Shown here one piece after another: positions 63,912 to 64,000 of a stretch of DNA of 64,000 nucleotides. The notes beneath the pieces are model-generated. The model was not told where the DNA came from, made no database searches, and saw only the letters and a list, made by a program, of their open reading frames with translations. The translations under genes and the position numbers were made by a program. This stretch comes from Herbiconiux sp. SALV-R1. Lineage in GTDB: Bacteria; Actinomycetota; Actinomycetes; Actinomycetales; Microbacteriaceae. The DNA lies in the NCBI RefSeq assembly GCF_013113715.1, contig NZ_CP053344.1:4216001-4280000 (forward strand), written 5' to 3'. Each line of letters opens with the position of its first letter. Within the stretch, counting starts at the first letter, position 1.

Positions 63912-64000
63912 TCAGCCCTCCTCGGCCGAGCAGTCGAGGGCGGCGTAGGAGGGGGTCTGCGTCGAGGTGTGCTCGGTGCCGTCGAGGTACGACGCCTCGA
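63912..64000 (-). CDS. 3' end of an unidentified gene
   Basis: On the minus strand an open frame enters from the right edge and stops at TGA (63914-63912). Only about 28 residues are visible, ending TPSYAALDCSAEEG. The family cannot be recognised from so short a stretch. Confidence 0.5.
   Translation of the reverse strand, partial: EASYLDGTEHTSTQTPSYAALDCSAEEG

Overview
The window is very GC-rich, densely coded DNA from a high-GC actinobacterium. The gene order, many GTG starts, frequent 'GGATGCG' codon pairs, GAY/GTC-rich coding and many start codons 6-9 bases downstream of a -10 hexamer (leaderless mRNAs) all fit Microbacteriaceae. That placement is inference; no rRNA or marker gene is present. 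I see no tRNA, transposase, phage gene or CRISPR array, and no gene-free stretch longer than about 240 bases.

Layout: (1) 1-3649, end of a polyamine ABC importer operon plus an FAD amine oxidase. (2) 3656-8815, two TetR/membrane-protein pairs and a membrane-anchored carboxylesterase with an SDR. (3) 8847-16154, a LacI-controlled sugar ABC importer (rhamnose/AI-2 type) with an AraA/FucI-like isomerase. (4) 16219-18228, an MFS exporter and a broken HEPN/Abi gene. (5) 18238-35312, a large sugar-acid regulon: an eight-gene operon (two permeases, Gfo/Idh oxidoreductase, NAD-epimerase/uronate dehydrogenase-like SDR, acid-sugar dehydratase, KdgD, ketoglutarate semialdehyde dehydrogenase, SGNH hydrolase), a divergent LacI repressor, a binding protein, two intracellular glycosidases, a degenerate M24 protein and an MFS transporter, tied together by three near-identical operators. 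(6) 35470-38608, an XRE/MmyB-type regulator divergent from a DHA2 exporter, plus small unknowns. (7) 38634-49979, a GH42-GH78-GH35 operon facing an ABC importer across a mirror-image operator pair, with its LacI regulator at the far end. (8) 50097-51261, small SnoaL-like and WYL proteins. (9) 51331-58643, a kdp potassium-pump operon with KdpD but no KdpE, headed by a 31-residue membrane peptide. (10) 58812-64000, a GH13 enzyme, a toxin-antitoxin-like pair (active-site-less serine-recombinase regulator plus a frameshifted AbiEii nucleotidyltransferase), a small membrane protein, a LuxR regulator and the end of an unknown gene.

Regions 3, 5 and 7 read together as a plant-polysaccharide scavenging neighbourhood. 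Oligosaccharides are imported intact by ABC systems and cut in the cytoplasm by glycosidases that lack signal peptides (alpha-rhamnosidase, beta-galactosidases, GH5). The released uronic acids could then be oxidised to 2-oxoglutarate. The substrates are inferred from family membership only. Two abortive-infection-type genes each carry a single frameshift, suggesting decaying defence functions or sequencing errors.
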